A DNA stretch of 64,000 nt, taken from an uncultured Selenomonas sp. GTDB lineage: Bacteria; Bacillota; Negativicutes; Selenomonadales; Selenomonadaceae. A program made the position numbers and the translations under genes. The notes under the pieces are model-generated. The model ran no database searches. It was not told where the DNA came from and saw only the letters and a list, made by a program, of their open reading frames with translations. Numbering within the stretch: the stretch's first letter is position 1; every line of letters begins with the position of its first letter. This document shows, one piece after another, positions 27,943 to 39,600 of this stretch. The stretch covers positions 62,001-126,000 of the forward strand of contig CAMVGU010000003.1 of NCBI GenBank assembly GCA_947167105.1, written 5' to 3'.

Positions 27943-29883
27943 ATGAACAGGAAACAGAAAAACAATCTGGTGCGCATCATCAGTGCGGCCCTCCTGCTTG
28001 CAGTTTTGTCCTGGGCACCTCTCACGGGCCTGCCCCGCTTCCTGCTGTATCTTGTGCCTTATCTGGTGGTGGGCTATGACGTGCTCTGGAAAGCCGGGCG
28101 GGGCATTATCAATCGCCAGCCCCTTGATGAGCATCTGCTGATGTCCATTGCCACCATTGGTGCTATGGTGCTGGCCGTCTATGAAGATGGAGACTACACG
28201 GAAGGCATTGCAGTGATGCTTTTCTATCAGGTGGGGGAGTGGTTCCAAAGCTATGCAGTGGGCAGGAGCCGTCGGGACATCACGGCCCTGATGGATATCC
28301 GTCCCGACACGGCTAACATTGAGGGGGAGAACGGCCGTCTGGAGCAGGTAGACCCGGATGAGGTGGAAGTTGGCACGGTCATTGTCGTGCAGCCAGGGGA
28401 GAAGGTGCCTATTGACGGTATCGTTGTTGAAGGCAGCTCTTCGCTGAATACTGCGGCCTTGACGGGAGAGAGCCTGCCCCGGGAGGTGTCTGCAGGAGAG
28501 GAAATCATATCCGGCTGCGTGAATTTGACGGGCCTCCTGAAAATCCGCACAACCAAGGAGTTTGACGAGTCCACGGCCTCGAAGATACTGGAACTGGTCA
28601 GTGAGGCCAGTTCCCGCAAGTCGAAGTCCGAGTCTTTCATCACCCGCTTTGCCCGTATCTACACACCTGCAGTAGTCAGCCTGGCTATAATCCTGGCCCT
28701 CCTGCCGCCGTTGGTGCGGCTGGGGGCTTTGGGGCTGGAGCCTGCCTGGGGGGATTGGCTGTACCGTGCCCTGGTGTTTTTGGTCATTTCCTGTCCCTGC
28801 GCACTGGTTATTTCCATCCCCTTATCTTTCTTTGCGGGGCTGGGAGGAGCCAGCCGGGCCGGTGTGCTGGTGAAGGGCTCGATTTATCTTGAAACCTTGT
28901 CCCAGGTGGATACGGTGGTCTTTGACAAGACAGGCACACTGACGCGGGGCGTATTCGAGGTAGCTGCTATCCACCCGGATAAGATGAACAAGCAGGAGCT
29001 ATTGCATCTGGCTGCTCATGTGGAGCGTTATTCCAAGCACCCCATTGCCCTTTCCCTGCGGGCAGCTTATCCCCGCGAAGACGATGCCTGCCATGTGGAA
29101 GCGCCGGTAGAAATTCCGGGCCGGGGCATCCGTGCCCTGGTAAACGGACGCCGGGTGGCTGTGGGCAATGACAAGCTGATGGAGGCCGTGGGTGCTAAAT
29201 GGCATTCATGCGATGAATGCAGTTTGCAACCGGCAGGTACCGTGCTGCATGTGGCTGTTGAGGGTGAATATGCAGGTCATGTAATCATTTCCGACCTGGA
29301 GAAAGCAACGTCCCGCGCGGCCATTGAGGCGCTGGGGCAGACGGGTGTCAGGGAGACCGTGATGCTGACCGGTGATGCCAGGGCTGTGGCAGAATCTGTG
29401 GGCAGACGTCTTGGCCTGACACGTGTTTGCAGTGAGCTCCTGCCGGCGGATAAGGTGGCCAGGGTCGAGGAAATACTGGCCGCAAAAAAGGAGAAAGGAC
29501 AGCAGGGCAAGGTGGCTTTTGTCGGTGATGGCATCAATGACGCCCCGGTGCTCTCCCGTGCCGATGTGGGAATCGCCATGGGCGCCCTGGGGGCGGATGC
29601 GGCCATTGAGGCAGCAGATGTGGTGTTGATGGACGATGATCCGCTGAAGATTGCCCAGGCTATCCGCATTTCCCGGCGCACGCTGCGCATAGTGAAGGAA
29701 AACACCTGGGGAGCCATCGGCATCAAGCTCCTGTTTCTCCTGCTTGGTGCCGCAGGGCTTACGGGCATGTGGGGAGCCATCTTTGCTGATGTGGGTGTGA
29801 CTGTCATTGCGGTGCTGAATGCAACCCGTGCCCTGCTGACCAAAGGCACAGCGCTGCAGGCAGCAACATCAGATAATTTTTGA
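27943..29883 (+). CDS. Heavy-metal translocating P1B-type ATPase (Zn/Cd/Co group)
   Basis: SCPCALVISIPLSFF, DKTGTLTRG, VGDGINDAPVLSRADVGIAMG; lacks an N-terminal HMA domain. Confidence 0.93.
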   Translation: MNRKQKNNLVRIISAALLLAVLSWAPLTGLPRFLLYLVPYLVVGYDVLWKAGRGIINRQPLDEHLLMSIATIGAMVLAVYEDGDYTEGIAVMLFYQVGEWFQSYAVGRSRRDITALMDIRPDTANIEGENGRLEQVDPDEVEVGTVIVVQPGEKVPIDGIVVEGSSSLNTAALTGESLPREVSAGEEIISGCVNLTGLLKIRTTKEFDESTASKILELVSEASSRKSKSESFITRFARIYTPAVVSLAIILALLPPLVRLGALGLEPAWGDWLYRALVFLVISCPCALVISIPLSFFAGLGGASRAGVLVKGSIYLETLSQVDTVVFDKTGTLTRGVFEVAAIHPDKMNKQELLHLAAHVERYSKHPIALSLRAAYPREDDACHVEAPVEIPGRGIRALVNGRRVAVGNDKLMEAVGAKWHSCDECSLQPAGTVLHVAVEGEYAGHVIISDLEKATSRAAIEALGQTGVRETVMLTGDARAVAESVGRRLGLTRVCSELLPADKVARVEEILAAKKEKGQQGKVAFVGDGINDAPVLSRADVGIAMGALGADAAIEAADVVLMDDDPLKIAQAIRISRRTLRIVKENTWGAIGIKLLFLLLGAAGLTGMWGAIFADVGVTVIAVLNATRALLTKGTALQAATSDNF

Positions 29884-29967
29884 GCATCTGCATAATTTTT
29901 GCCGAGTTGCATAAAAGAGGCCCGGTTTTGCGGGAAGCCTTGTCATTGCTGAATTGGAGGGATTTTC

Positions 29968-30306
29968 GTGGAATTCCAGGAATTGAAACTTGAGATTTTC
30001 ATTCCTGAATCACATCTGCCCGCTTTGCGCTCGGCGCTCCAATCCGTAGGTGCCGGTCGCTTGGGCAACTACAATTCCTGCCTGGCGTACAGCAGGGTGA
30101 CAGGCTCATGGCGGCCGCTTTGCGGAAGCCATCCCTATTTGGGGTTGGAAGGCGAAGTGAGTGAAGAAGATGAAATCAAGGTTGAAGTCAATATTCTTGC
30201 AGGAGATTTGGAGCAGACATTGAATGCTATCTATAAGGCTCATCCCTATGAGGAGCCGCTTGTAAATGTGATTCCGATTCTTAGTAGGAAGAAGGCGCAA
30301 AAATGA
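29968..30306 (+). CDS. NIF3/YqfO-type CutA-like domain protein
   Basis: LEIFIPESHLPALRSALQSVGAGRLGNYNSCLAYSRVTGSWRPL...KAHPYEEPLVNVIPI. Confidence 0.75.
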   Translation: MEFQELKLEIFIPESHLPALRSALQSVGAGRLGNYNSCLAYSRVTGSWRPLCGSHPYLGLEGEVSEEDEIKVEVNILAGDLEQTLNAIYKAHPYEEPLVNVIPILSRKKAQK

Positions 30307-30659
30307 GCAACCGGATTTTCGTATGCTATCCCCGCTGCACAACTTGCAAAAAGGCAGAGAAGTGGCTTGCCGACCATGGGATAACCGTAACGGTGCGGGA
30401 CATCAAAGAGAACAACCCCACCGCGCAGGAACTCCGCTCCTGGCATGAGAAAAGTGGCCTGCCCCTTAAAAGATTCTTCAATACCAGCGGGCAGAAGTAC
30501 AGGGAACTGGAACTCAAAGATAAGCTGCCTGCCATGAGCGAGGAGGAGCAATATTCACTTCTTGCCACGGATGGTATGCTTGTGAAGCGTCCTCTGCTCG
30601 TTGGTGAGGACAAAGTTCTCGTAGGATTCAAGGAAAAGGAATGGCAGGATATGCTATGA
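30303..30659 (+). CDS. ArsC/Spx-family (YffB-like) protein
   Basis: CYPRCTTCKKAEKWL; RFFNTSGQKYREL; LLVKRPLL-type motif. Confidence 0.88.
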   Translation: MSNRIFVCYPRCTTCKKAEKWLADHGITVTVRDIKENNPTAQELRSWHEKSGLPLKRFFNTSGQKYRELELKDKLPAMSEEEQYSLLATDGMLVKRPLLVGEDKVLVGFKEKEWQDML

Positions 30660-30859
30660 ATTATTGATGGTTTCTGTTTGTTGTAATTGTTCGATAAAGA
30701 AGCAGCATTTACTAGATAACGGGAAACGCCCCTGCCGGATAGAAAACATCCAGCAGGGGCGTTGCTGTGAACAGTTCCTTATGATTCCTGTAGTTTTTTC
30801 AGATAAGATTTGTTATACTATATGGGTGCATTTCAAAAAGATATGGATGGTGAATACAG

Positions 30860-31150
30860 ATGAAAGTGACGAAGGAAGATATTGCCAATGTCGCTGTGCT
30901 GTCCCGTCTCAGCGTTTCTGAGGCAGAGGCGGATAAGTATATGGGGCAGATGGACAAGATCCTGACCTATATGGACAACCTCAGCCAACTGGATACGGAG
31001 AGCGTGAAGCCCACTACCTATGCGTTGCCGATGCAGAACGTGTTCCGCGAGGATGTGGTAAGGGAATCCCTTGACCGCGAGGCGGCCCTGGCCAATGCGC
31101 CGCTGCGGGAGGATGGCTACTTCAAGGTGCCGAAGGTTCTGGAAGGCTGA
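30860..31150 (+). CDS. gatC: Asp/Glu-tRNA amidotransferase subunit C
   Basis: [34 protein letters not shown]; adjacent to gatA/gatB. Confidence 0.95.
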   Translation: MKVTKEDIANVAVLSRLSVSEAEADKYMGQMDKILTYMDNLSQLDTESVKPTTYALPMQNVFREDVVRESLDREAALANAPLREDGYFKVPKVLEG

Positions 31151-31166
31151 GCAGGGAGGATTAAGA

Positions 31167-32636
31167 TTGAGACTGTATGAGAAACCGGCCCATGTTCTCC
31201 ATGACATGCTGGCCCAGAAAGAAATCACGGCAGCGGAACTCACCAGGGACGTGCTGGCGCGGCTGGATGAGACAGAGGGACAGGTGCAGGCTTATCTGAC
31301 TGTTACCAGGGAGTCTGCCCTGGCCCAGGCTGAGGCCGTGGATAAAAAGATTGCCTCAGGTGAGGAAATTTCCTTCCTGGAGGGCATTCCCGGTGCCATT
31401 AAGGACAATATCTGCACCAAGGGCACCAAGACCACCTGTGCCTCGAAGATTCTGGAGCATTTCGTGCCCCCCTACGATGCAACGGTCATGGAGAAGCTCC
31501 GTGCCCAGCAGCCTGTAATTTTAGGCAAGGTAAATATGGATGAGTTTGCCATGGGCGGCTCCACCGAGAACTCTGCCTACCATCCGACCCATAACCCCTG
31601 GGCCCTGGAGCGTGTGCCGGGTGGCTCCTCCGGTGGCAGCGCGGCGGCAGTTGCCGCTGGATCCGCCATCTGGGCTCTGGGCTCCGATACCGGCGGCTCC
31701 ATTCGCCAGCCGGCTTCCTTCTGCGGCGTGGTGGGCCTGAAGCCTACTTATGGCCGCGTGTCCCGCTACGGTCTGGTGGCCTATGCTTCCTCCCTGGATC
31801 AAATCGGCCCCCTGGCTCGTGATGTGACCGATGCGGCCCACCTGCTGAACATCATTGCCGGCCATGATGAAATGGACTCCACCTCCAGCACGGCTCCCGT
31901 GCCGGATTATGCCCAGGCACTGACGGAGGATGTGAAGGGGCTGAAAATCGGCTTGCCCAAGGAGTATTTCACCGAGGGCATGGATGGGGATGTGGAAAAG
32001 ACCGTCCGCGCTGCCATCTCCAAATACAAGGATATGGGAGCGGAAATCCTGGAGATTTCCCTGCCCCATACGGCCTACGCCATTTCCACCTATTACCTCA
32101 TCGCCCCGGCAGAGGCGGCGACGAATCTGGAGCGCTATGACGGCGTGAGCTACGGTGAGCGGGTAGACGGCGAGGATCTGGTGCAGATGATGACCAATAC
32201 CCGCACCCAGCTCTTTGGCGAGGAAGTGCGCCGCCGCATTATGATAGGCAACTATGCCCTGTCTGCAGGCTATTATGATGCCTATTATCTGAAAGCATTG
32301 AAGGTGCGCACCCTGGTGCAGCAGGATTATACGGAGGCCTTTAAGCAGGTGGATGTTATCATGGCACCCACTGCGCCGACGCCGGCCTTCAGACTCGGGG
32401 AAATGATGGCAGACCCCCTGCAGCTTTATTTGCAGGATGTCTGCACCGTGCCCCTGAACCTCGCCGGGCTGCCGGGGCTCTCCGTGCCCTGCGGCTACAG
32501 CAGCAAGGGCCTGCCCATCGGCCTGCAGATTATCGGCAAGGCCCTGGACGAGGCGACCATCCTGCGGGCGGCTTATGCCTATGAGCAGACCCAGAGCTTT
32601 CACAATGATATGGCCAGGATCGGGGGTAACGACTGA
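31167..32636 (+). CDS. gatA: Asp/Glu-tRNA amidotransferase subunit A
   Basis: [53 protein letters not shown] start at 31167. Confidence 0.97.
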   Translation: MRLYEKPAHVLHDMLAQKEITAAELTRDVLARLDETEGQVQAYLTVTRESALAQAEAVDKKIASGEEISFLEGIPGAIKDNICTKGTKTTCASKILEHFVPPYDATVMEKLRAQQPVILGKVNMDEFAMGGSTENSAYHPTHNPWALERVPGGSSGGSAAAVAAGSAIWALGSDTGGSIRQPASFCGVVGLKPTYGRVSRYGLVAYASSLDQIGPLARDVTDAAHLLNIIAGHDEMDSTSSTAPVPDYAQALTEDVKGLKIGLPKEYFTEGMDGDVEKTVRAAISKYKDMGAEILEISLPHTAYAISTYYLIAPAEAATNLERYDGVSYGERVDGEDLVQMMTNTRTQLFGEEVRRRIMIGNYALSAGYYDAYYLKALKVRTLVQQDYTEAFKQVDVIMAPTAPTPAFRLGEMMADPLQLYLQDVCTVPLNLAGLPGLSVPCGYSSKGLPIGLQIIGKALDEATILRAAYAYEQTQSFHNDMARIGGND

Positions 32637-34078
32637 TGAAATATGAAACCGTAATTGGCCTGGAGATTCACTGCGAGCTCAAGACCAAGACCAAGATTTT
32701 CTGCGGCTGCGAGACGGGCTTCGGCGCTGAGCATAATACCCATGTGTGCCCGGTCTGCCTCGGCCTGCCGGGGGTGCTGCCTACCGTCAACAAGCGGGTG
32801 GTGGAATTTGCCATCAAGGCGGGTCTGGCGACCAACTGCGAAATCAATCAGTATTGCAAGTTTGACCGCAAGAATTACTATTACCCGGATCTGCCTAAAA
32901 ACTGGCAGACTTCCCAGTACGACCTGCCCATTGCCGAGCATGGCTGGGTCGATATTGATGTGGAAGGGGAGAAGAAGCGCATCCGCTTGACCCGTATCCA
33001 TATGGAGGAGGATGCGGGCAAGCTGGTACACTCCGGCACCAACATCAAGGACTCTGCCAGCTCCAATGTGGACTACAACCGCACGGGCGTGCCCTTGCTG
33101 GAAATCGTTTCCGAGCCGGATATGTCCAGCGCCCTTGAGGCCCGCACCTATATGGAAAAAATCAAGGCCATCATGGAGTACATTGATGTGTCCAACTGCC
33201 GCATGGAGGAAGGCAATCTACGGGCGGATGTGAATGTTTCCCTGCGCCCTGCTGGCTCTACCGAGCTTGGCACCCGCACGGAGATGAAGAACATCAATTC
33301 CTTTAAGTCCCTGGAAGATGCCATCAACTACGAAATCGAGCGCCAGACGGAGGTGCTGGAGGACGGCGGCGAAATCATCCAGGAGACCCGTACTTGGGAC
33401 CCGGAGCGGGGCATCACCCTTTCTATGCGCAGCAAGGAAAATGCCCATGACTACCGTTATATGCCGGAGCCGGATTTGCCCCCCATTGTCACCAGCCCGG
33501 AAACCATCGAGAAATTCCGCAGTGAATTGCCGGAACTGCCGGATGCACGCCGGGCACGCCTGGAAAAGGATTTTGGCCTGTCCGACTACGATGCCGGCAT
33601 TATCACCAGCTCCCGTGCCATGGCCGAATACTATGACGCAGTAGTTGCCACCGGTGCGGATGCGAAGCTGGCGGCTAATTGGATGATGGGCGACCTGCTG
33701 AAGAATTTGAACGCAGAAGCCATCGACATATCCAAGTCACCGGTGGAAGCGGAGCGTCTGGGGGAGATGATCCGGCTTATCGAGAAGGGCACGATTTCCT
33801 CCAAAATCGGCAAGAAGGTTTTCGCCGAGATGTGGACCTGCCCCGATGCTCCCGCCAAGATTGTGGAGGACAAGGGCCTGGTGCAGATTACAGATACTGG
33901 TGCCATTGAAGCCATCGTGGATCAGGTCATCGCGGATAACCCGAAGCCTGTTGAGCAGTACAAGGCCGGAAAGAAGAAGGCCATAGGTGCCCTTGTGGGA
34001 CAGGTTATGAAGCAGTCCAAGGGCAAGGCCAATCCCCAGATGGTCAATGAACTACTGGCCAAGAAATTGGATAGCTGA
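32636..34078 (+). CDS. gatB: Asp/Glu-tRNA amidotransferase subunit B
   Basis: [23 protein letters not shown]...[19 protein letters not shown]. Confidence 0.97.
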   Translation: MKYETVIGLEIHCELKTKTKIFCGCETGFGAEHNTHVCPVCLGLPGVLPTVNKRVVEFAIKAGLATNCEINQYCKFDRKNYYYPDLPKNWQTSQYDLPIAEHGWVDIDVEGEKKRIRLTRIHMEEDAGKLVHSGTNIKDSASSNVDYNRTGVPLLEIVSEPDMSSALEARTYMEKIKAIMEYIDVSNCRMEEGNLRADVNVSLRPAGSTELGTRTEMKNINSFKSLEDAINYEIERQTEVLEDGGEIIQETRTWDPERGITLSMRSKENAHDYRYMPEPDLPPIVTSPETIEKFRSELPELPDARRARLEKDFGLSDYDAGIITSSRAMAEYYDAVVATGADAKLAANWMMGDLLKNLNAEAIDISKSPVEAERLGEMIRLIEKGTISSKIGKKVFAEMWTCPDAPAKIVEDKGLVQITDTGAIEAIVDQVIADNPKPVEQYKAGKKKAIGALVGQVMKQSKGKANPQMVNELLAKKLDS

Positions 34079-34141
34079 CAAAAAGTATATATGCTGCAGG
34101 GGCGCATAATTGCGCCCCTGCAATGTTCAGAAAGGAAACTT

Positions 34142-34843
34142 ATGCAATATATCAGCCCTAACGCAGTGACCTGCCAGGCAGCCATTTTCGATTTGGACGG
34201 CACTCTTATTGATTCGCTGGAAGACCTGGCGGACAGTGCCAATGCCATGCTGGCAGGCTACGGATTCCCCTCGCATGACGTGGATCTCTATCGTCTCATG
34301 GTGGGCAACGGCTCCCGCAAACTGATTGAACGTTGCCTGCCGGAGGAAAGCAGGAAAGATGCCGCTTTTATTGATGAGGCACTGGCCAGATACAAGCAGG
34401 AATACGAAGTGCGCCTGACGACCAAGACCCGTCCTTATGCCGGTATCCTTACCATGCTGGCACGCTTGCGGGATATGCAGGTTCCCATGGCCGTCTGCAC
34501 CAACAAACACCAGAGTGCGGCTGATGCCATCACGGCGGCGCTGTTTCCGGCGGGTACCTTCCGCGAGGTCATCGGCGACACAGAAGGCATGCCCCGCAAG
34601 CCCGACCCGGCTAAGGTGCTGAGGCTGGCAGAAAATATGGGGGTTAAGCCGGAAAAGGTCGCCTATTTCGGCGATACCAGCGTGGATATGGACACGGCGA
34701 AAAACGCCGGTGCGGTGGCCCTGGGAGTGACCTGGGGTTTCCGTAGCCGTGAAGAACTGGAGCAGCATGAAGCCAGGTTCATCCTGGATATGCCTGCGGA
34801 ATTATTTACCAAAGTGGCCTTTGAAAAAGCAGGCAAGGAATAA
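34142..34843 (+). CDS. HAD hydrolase, phosphoglycolate phosphatase-like
   Basis: AIFDLDGTLIDSLEDL, VAYFGDTSVDMDTAKNAG. Confidence 0.88.
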   Translation: MQYISPNAVTCQAAIFDLDGTLIDSLEDLADSANAMLAGYGFPSHDVDLYRLMVGNGSRKLIERCLPEESRKDAAFIDEALARYKQEYEVRLTTKTRPYAGILTMLARLRDMQVPMAVCTNKHQSAADAITAALFPAGTFREVIGDTEGMPRKPDPAKVLRLAENMGVKPEKVAYFGDTSVDMDTAKNAGAVALGVTWGFRSREELEQHEARFILDMPAELFTKVAFEKAGKE

Positions 34844-34846
34844 GCT

Positions 34847-36220
34847 ATGAAGCAGACAGTACCAGTCAGACAGGGACAGAATTACGAGATAGAAATAAAC
34901 ACCCTGGGCAGCAGCGGCGAGGGCGTGGGACGTTATGAGGGCTTCACGGTCTTTGTGCCCGGCCTGCTGCCGGGGGAGAAAGCCCTTGTGAGAATCACAG
35001 AGGTCAAGAAGACCTATGCCATAGGCAGTATCGCGGAACTCTTGCGCCGGAGCCGTGACCGTGCAGAGCCTCTGTGTCCTGTTTATGAGCAGTGCGGCGG
35101 CTGCCAGCTGCAGCATCTGAGCTATGAAGCCCAGCTAACGGCCAAGCGCCAGCAGGTCATTGACTGCGTGACCCGCATCGGCCATCAGCCGGGGCTTTAT
35201 GTGGAGGAAACCCTGGGGGCGGAGAACCCCTGGAACTACCGCAACAAGATGCAATTTCCCCTTGGCAGGCGCAAGGGCAAGGCTCTGGTGGGCTGTTTTG
35301 CTAAGGGCAGCCATGATATCATCGACACCAGGGACTGCCATATTCAGCATGAATCCCTGAGCCAGCTTGCCAATGCCATGCGTGAAGCCGTGGATAAACT
35401 GCAACTGCCGGTCTACGATGAGGACAAGCACACAGGCGTCATGCGTCATATCGTGGGCCGTGTCGGCGAGCAGGGCGAGCTGATGGCGGTCATTGTCACT
35501 GCGACACGCAAACTGCCCAGGGAAAAAGAACTGGTGAATTTCCTGCGCAGGCAACTGCCTGGGCTGGTCAGCGTCCACCAGAACATACAGACCTATCACA
35601 ATAATGTCATCATGGGCAGGGAGACCCGCCTCCTGTGGGGCCAGCCCACCATCAGGGATCGACTGGGGTTCCTGCACTTCCACATCTCCCCCCGCTCCTT
35701 CTTTCAGGTCAATACCCGCCAGGCGGAACTGCTCTACGGCAAGGCGCTGGAATTCGCCCAGCTTACGGGCCGGGAGATTGTCATTGACGCCTACTGCGGC
35801 ACAGGCACCATCACCCTGTTCCTGGCCCGGAAGGCCCGCCAGGTCTATGGTATTGAGATTGTGAAGCCCGCCATCAAGGATGCCATCAAGAACGCCCGTG
35901 ACAACAATGTAAAGAATGCCGAATTCATAGTAGGCGACGCCACGGAAGTCATGCCCCGTCTCTATCGCGAAGGCATCCGGCCTGACGTAGTAGTGGCAGA
36001 CCCCCCCAGGGCAGGCTGCACCGAAACAGTCCTCAAAACCTTCGCCCAAATGCAGCCCCGCCGCATCGTCTATGTCTCCTGCAACCCGGCCACCCTGGCC
36101 AGGGATATGGAGATACTGGCAGGTCTGGGCTACAAGGCAGAGCAGGTTCAGCCCGTGGATATGTTTCCGCAGACGGCGCATGTGGAATGTGTAGTGTCGA
36201 TACGTCGAGTAGAGTCTTGA
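34847..36220 (+). CDS. rlmD: 23S rRNA (uracil-C5)-methyltransferase RlmD/RumA family
   Basis: TRAM domain N-term, CPVYEQCGGCQLQHLSYEAQ, YCGTGTITLFLA, VVVADPPRAGC, YVSCNPATLARD. Confidence 0.93.
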   Translation: MKQTVPVRQGQNYEIEINTLGSSGEGVGRYEGFTVFVPGLLPGEKALVRITEVKKTYAIGSIAELLRRSRDRAEPLCPVYEQCGGCQLQHLSYEAQLTAKRQQVIDCVTRIGHQPGLYVEETLGAENPWNYRNKMQFPLGRRKGKALVGCFAKGSHDIIDTRDCHIQHESLSQLANAMREAVDKLQLPVYDEDKHTGVMRHIVGRVGEQGELMAVIVTATRKLPREKELVNFLRRQLPGLVSVHQNIQTYHNNVIMGRETRLLWGQPTIRDRLGFLHFHISPRSFFQVNTRQAELLYGKALEFAQLTGREIVIDAYCGTGTITLFLARKARQVYGIEIVKPAIKDAIKNARDNNVKNAEFIVGDATEVMPRLYREGIRPDVVVADPPRAGCTETVLKTFAQMQPRRIVYVSCNPATLARDMEILAGLGYKAEQVQPVDMFPQTAHVECVVSIRRVES

Positions 36221-36269
36221 AAGCATTGAAATAGAAGACTTGGCCGTGTGACAACACTGAGCCAGTAGG

Positions 36270-36309
36270 AGCTATTTGCGCAGAGCTATTTGTGTGCAAA
36301 TAGCTTTTT
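36270..36309 (+). terminator. Rho-independent terminator after rlmD
   Basis: AGCTATTTGCGC...GTGCAAATAGCTTTTT. Confidence 0.75.
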
Positions 36310-36337
36310 ACATTTTTCTGAACATAATGTTTTCTTT

Positions 36338-36367
36338 ATGGCAGGAGCTTAGGGATTAGTGTATAAT
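36338..36367 (+). promoter_or_regulatory. Candidate promoter of the three-gene helicase/HEPN/GHKL operon
   Basis: ATGGCA (4/6 to TTGACA)-18 nt-TATAAT (36362-36367). Confidence 0.4.
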
Positions 36368-36694
36368 GGAAATGAAATATGAGGGTATAAAAGTTTACAT
36401 GAGTATGAATAGAGCAGGCAGGAACGATATGAAGATGGAAGCTCAAATTGAGGATAAGCGTACGGACCAAAGGTATGGTGCTAACATCAATTTTGTTTTA
36501 TAGGGAGGTATAGACTATGGCAACTTTGGCCACAGGCATGATGTTTTTACACATGACGCCATGCTGCCATATTATGGTGAGTCCTGTATTATCAAGGTTT
36601 AAGCAGTCAGAACACAGTACGTAGGCGTAATATGACGGATTTGAAATTCACTTTTAATATACAGTGAATCTCGTCAGGCAAGGAGGACTGGATT

Positions 36695-39600
36695 ATGATA
36701 CAGCATATTTCTGTAAGAGTACCGTGGCATGACAACGGCTGGGATGGTACTATCTGCCAGGATCCGGCGGGCAACTCTGCTTGCCTGAAACTGAAGAACA
36801 TTGCTGAGAACCGCAACGACCGGATGGAAATAGCCATTCGTGGGGAACGCATGGAAGATCATATGGAAAAAGTATGCTGTATCGCCGAAGGCGGTGCCTT
36901 TATGTCGCCTGAGGATTTGACACGCAAGGCTGAGCATCCGTATGTCAGTACAAAAACACCTTCACATAGCCACTTGTTGCCAACGTCAGTAGTCTATCCA
37001 GCTTATAGCTTTCCTACAAGGCCGTTTGCCTGGTTGATGCGCGATTGGATTAAGGAAAGGGCTGCTACTTATGGCGTAGGTTATGATGATGACAGAGAAC
37101 CAGAGATGCGCTTTACGTCTAATTGGGTGCAGGACGGAGACAATCATAAGGCCATCTTTGATTATTTCTACGGCGATGTCTACCCAGAAAAGTCGCTCTG
37201 CCTTGCTTATGCCAAGCAGGTGCCATTTACGGATGACCACAGGCGTGTAATCTTGGGCATGGGGCATGTGCGTAAAATCATACCAGCAAAGGAATATGAC
37301 CATACTGATGCCGGACAACTGCGACCACTGATTTGGGAGACAATGGTCTGTCACACCATACGGTCAGAGCATAAAGATGGTTTTCTGATACCGTATCAGG
37401 AGATGCAGGCCTATGCAGACGAACACCCTGAATTCGATATGGAATCCATTATTGTCTATGCCCCTGCTTATGCCATGCCGGAATTCTCCTATGCCACGGA
37501 GCATGTCAGCTACGATGCAGTGATTGACGTAATTCTGTCATGCATCAAATCCTTTACCATCATCAATGAATGTTTGGATGAGGACTATAGCAATGTGCTA
37601 TCCTGGTTAAACAGCCAGTTGGCTGAGGTCTGGGAGGAACGTGGTGCCTTCCCAGGTCTGGGGCCGATGCTTTGTGCATTCGGCGTGAAGCAGGGTGTCA
37701 TGATGGCAAGGGAAATGCAGGATCGGGGCTTTGCAGAGGCGGATGTATGCGAGTGGGTGGATCATGTCATGGCTACACCGCAGAAATATCTGTCCAGCGG
37801 AGTAGCCAAGGGAGTAACGCCTATCCTGCGCAAGACATGGAAATCCCTGGGGCAGGAACGGCGGACTTTGTTCACACTGCTGGCAAGATTTACGTTGAGC
37901 CTGTCGCAGGCAGAGATGTTGTTTGAAGAAAATGAACGTCGCAAGAATGGGCTGGAGTGCTCAGATGCTGAAATAATTGCAAATCCATATCTGCTTTATG
38001 AGGAAACCCGCTTGAAACTGGAGGGCAGCTATATAGATATCTCCACGGTCGATAAAGCTGTCTTCCCTGTATCCTCTATCGCTGTGCTGTATCCGCTGGC
38101 AGAGCCTACAAAGCTTGCTTCTGATAATGATGAACGTCGTGTCCGTGCCCTGGCCATAGCTGTACTCGAAGCTGCGGCCCAAAGAGGACATACCTTCCTG
38201 CCTTGCAATATGCTGGTCAATTGGATGCAGAAGATCAATCTTGACCCGCCTTGTAAAGTGACGTCGGATATGGTAGCTGCTCTGGAAAAGTATATGGAGC
38301 AGCTAATCATGAAGCGTGAGATGAAGGATGGTACGGAGTACTACAAGCTCGTGCGCCTCCACAAGTTTGATCAGATTATAGAAAAACGTGTCAGTAAACG
38401 ACTCGAGGCTGAAAAAATAGAAGTCCTGGCTGATTGGCGGTCTATGCTGGATGCTAAATTCAATTCGGAAGGTACGGAGAAGCTATCAATCGATGAAGAG
38501 CGAGCGCGGCAGGAAAAGGCTGCCGTGCTGAATGTACTGGCTGAATCAAGGCTTTCAGTGCTGGTCGGCAACGCAGGTACAGGAAAGACAACGGTACTGT
38601 CCGTACTTTGTAGCGAAGACTCCATCCGTACAGGTGGAGTTCTGCTTCTTGCACCAACGGGGAAGGCTACCGTGCGTCTTAAAGAGAGCGTGGGCAGTGA
38701 TGATGACCATTTCGTATCATTGAATGTAGCACAGTATCTGGTTCGCAATAGTAGATTTGATTGGAATGACCTGAGATACAAACTGGCCAGGTTTACACCA
38801 TCGGACGTGCCAGAAACTGTTATCATAGATGAAGCGTCTATGCTGACAGAGGAAATGTTTGGTGCAATCCTTGATGCAGTGGGCAGAAAAGCCAAACGCA
38901 TAATCTTTGTGGGAGATCCCAACCAATTACCGCCGATAGGCGCGGGCAAACCATTTGTTGATTTGGTGAATTTACTGAAGGAGAAACTGCAGCCGGGTAA
39001 ATTCCCACGCACCTGCGAATGCTACGGCGAGCTGATTGTAAATCGCCGTCAACAGCAGGGCGAACGGTTGGATGTGGCTCTGTCAAAGTATTTTACACGG
39101 ACAGAAGATGTGCCAGACGACGATGATGTTCTGGCCGCTATTCAGAAAGGCAAGAGCAAGAATATTAGCATTGAGCGCTGGAATACCAGGGAAGAACTGG
39201 AAAGCAAGCTGCTAGATACTGTATCAGCAGTATTGGGCCTGCAAGGGCCAGATGATGTAGACGGTTTCAACCGCACGTTCGGTGCAGATGTTGGAGAATA
39301 TGTGACCTTCTTCAATGCTGATGCCGCTACTCATGTCGATGATTGGGAAGTGCTGGCACCTGTTCGCAATATGCCTCATGGTGTACAAAACATCAATAAT
39401 TTGTTCCATCAGAAGTATCGCCAAAGACAAATGGATATGGCCAAAGCACCATGGCGGAGCATACCCAAGGCTATGGGCGATGAAGGCATAGTGTATGGCG
39501 ATAAGGTCATCAATGTCCAGAATAAGTCCAGGAAGTACTGGGATGTCGCAGATAAGGCCAATCATGATGGGTATGTGGCAAACGGCGAGCTGGGACTGGT

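Noticed and set aside
30724-30773. Hairpin AACGCCCCTGC...GCAGGGGCGTT between arsC-like gene and gatC as terminator
   Set aside because: Strong stem but no U-tract on either strand; left unassigned.
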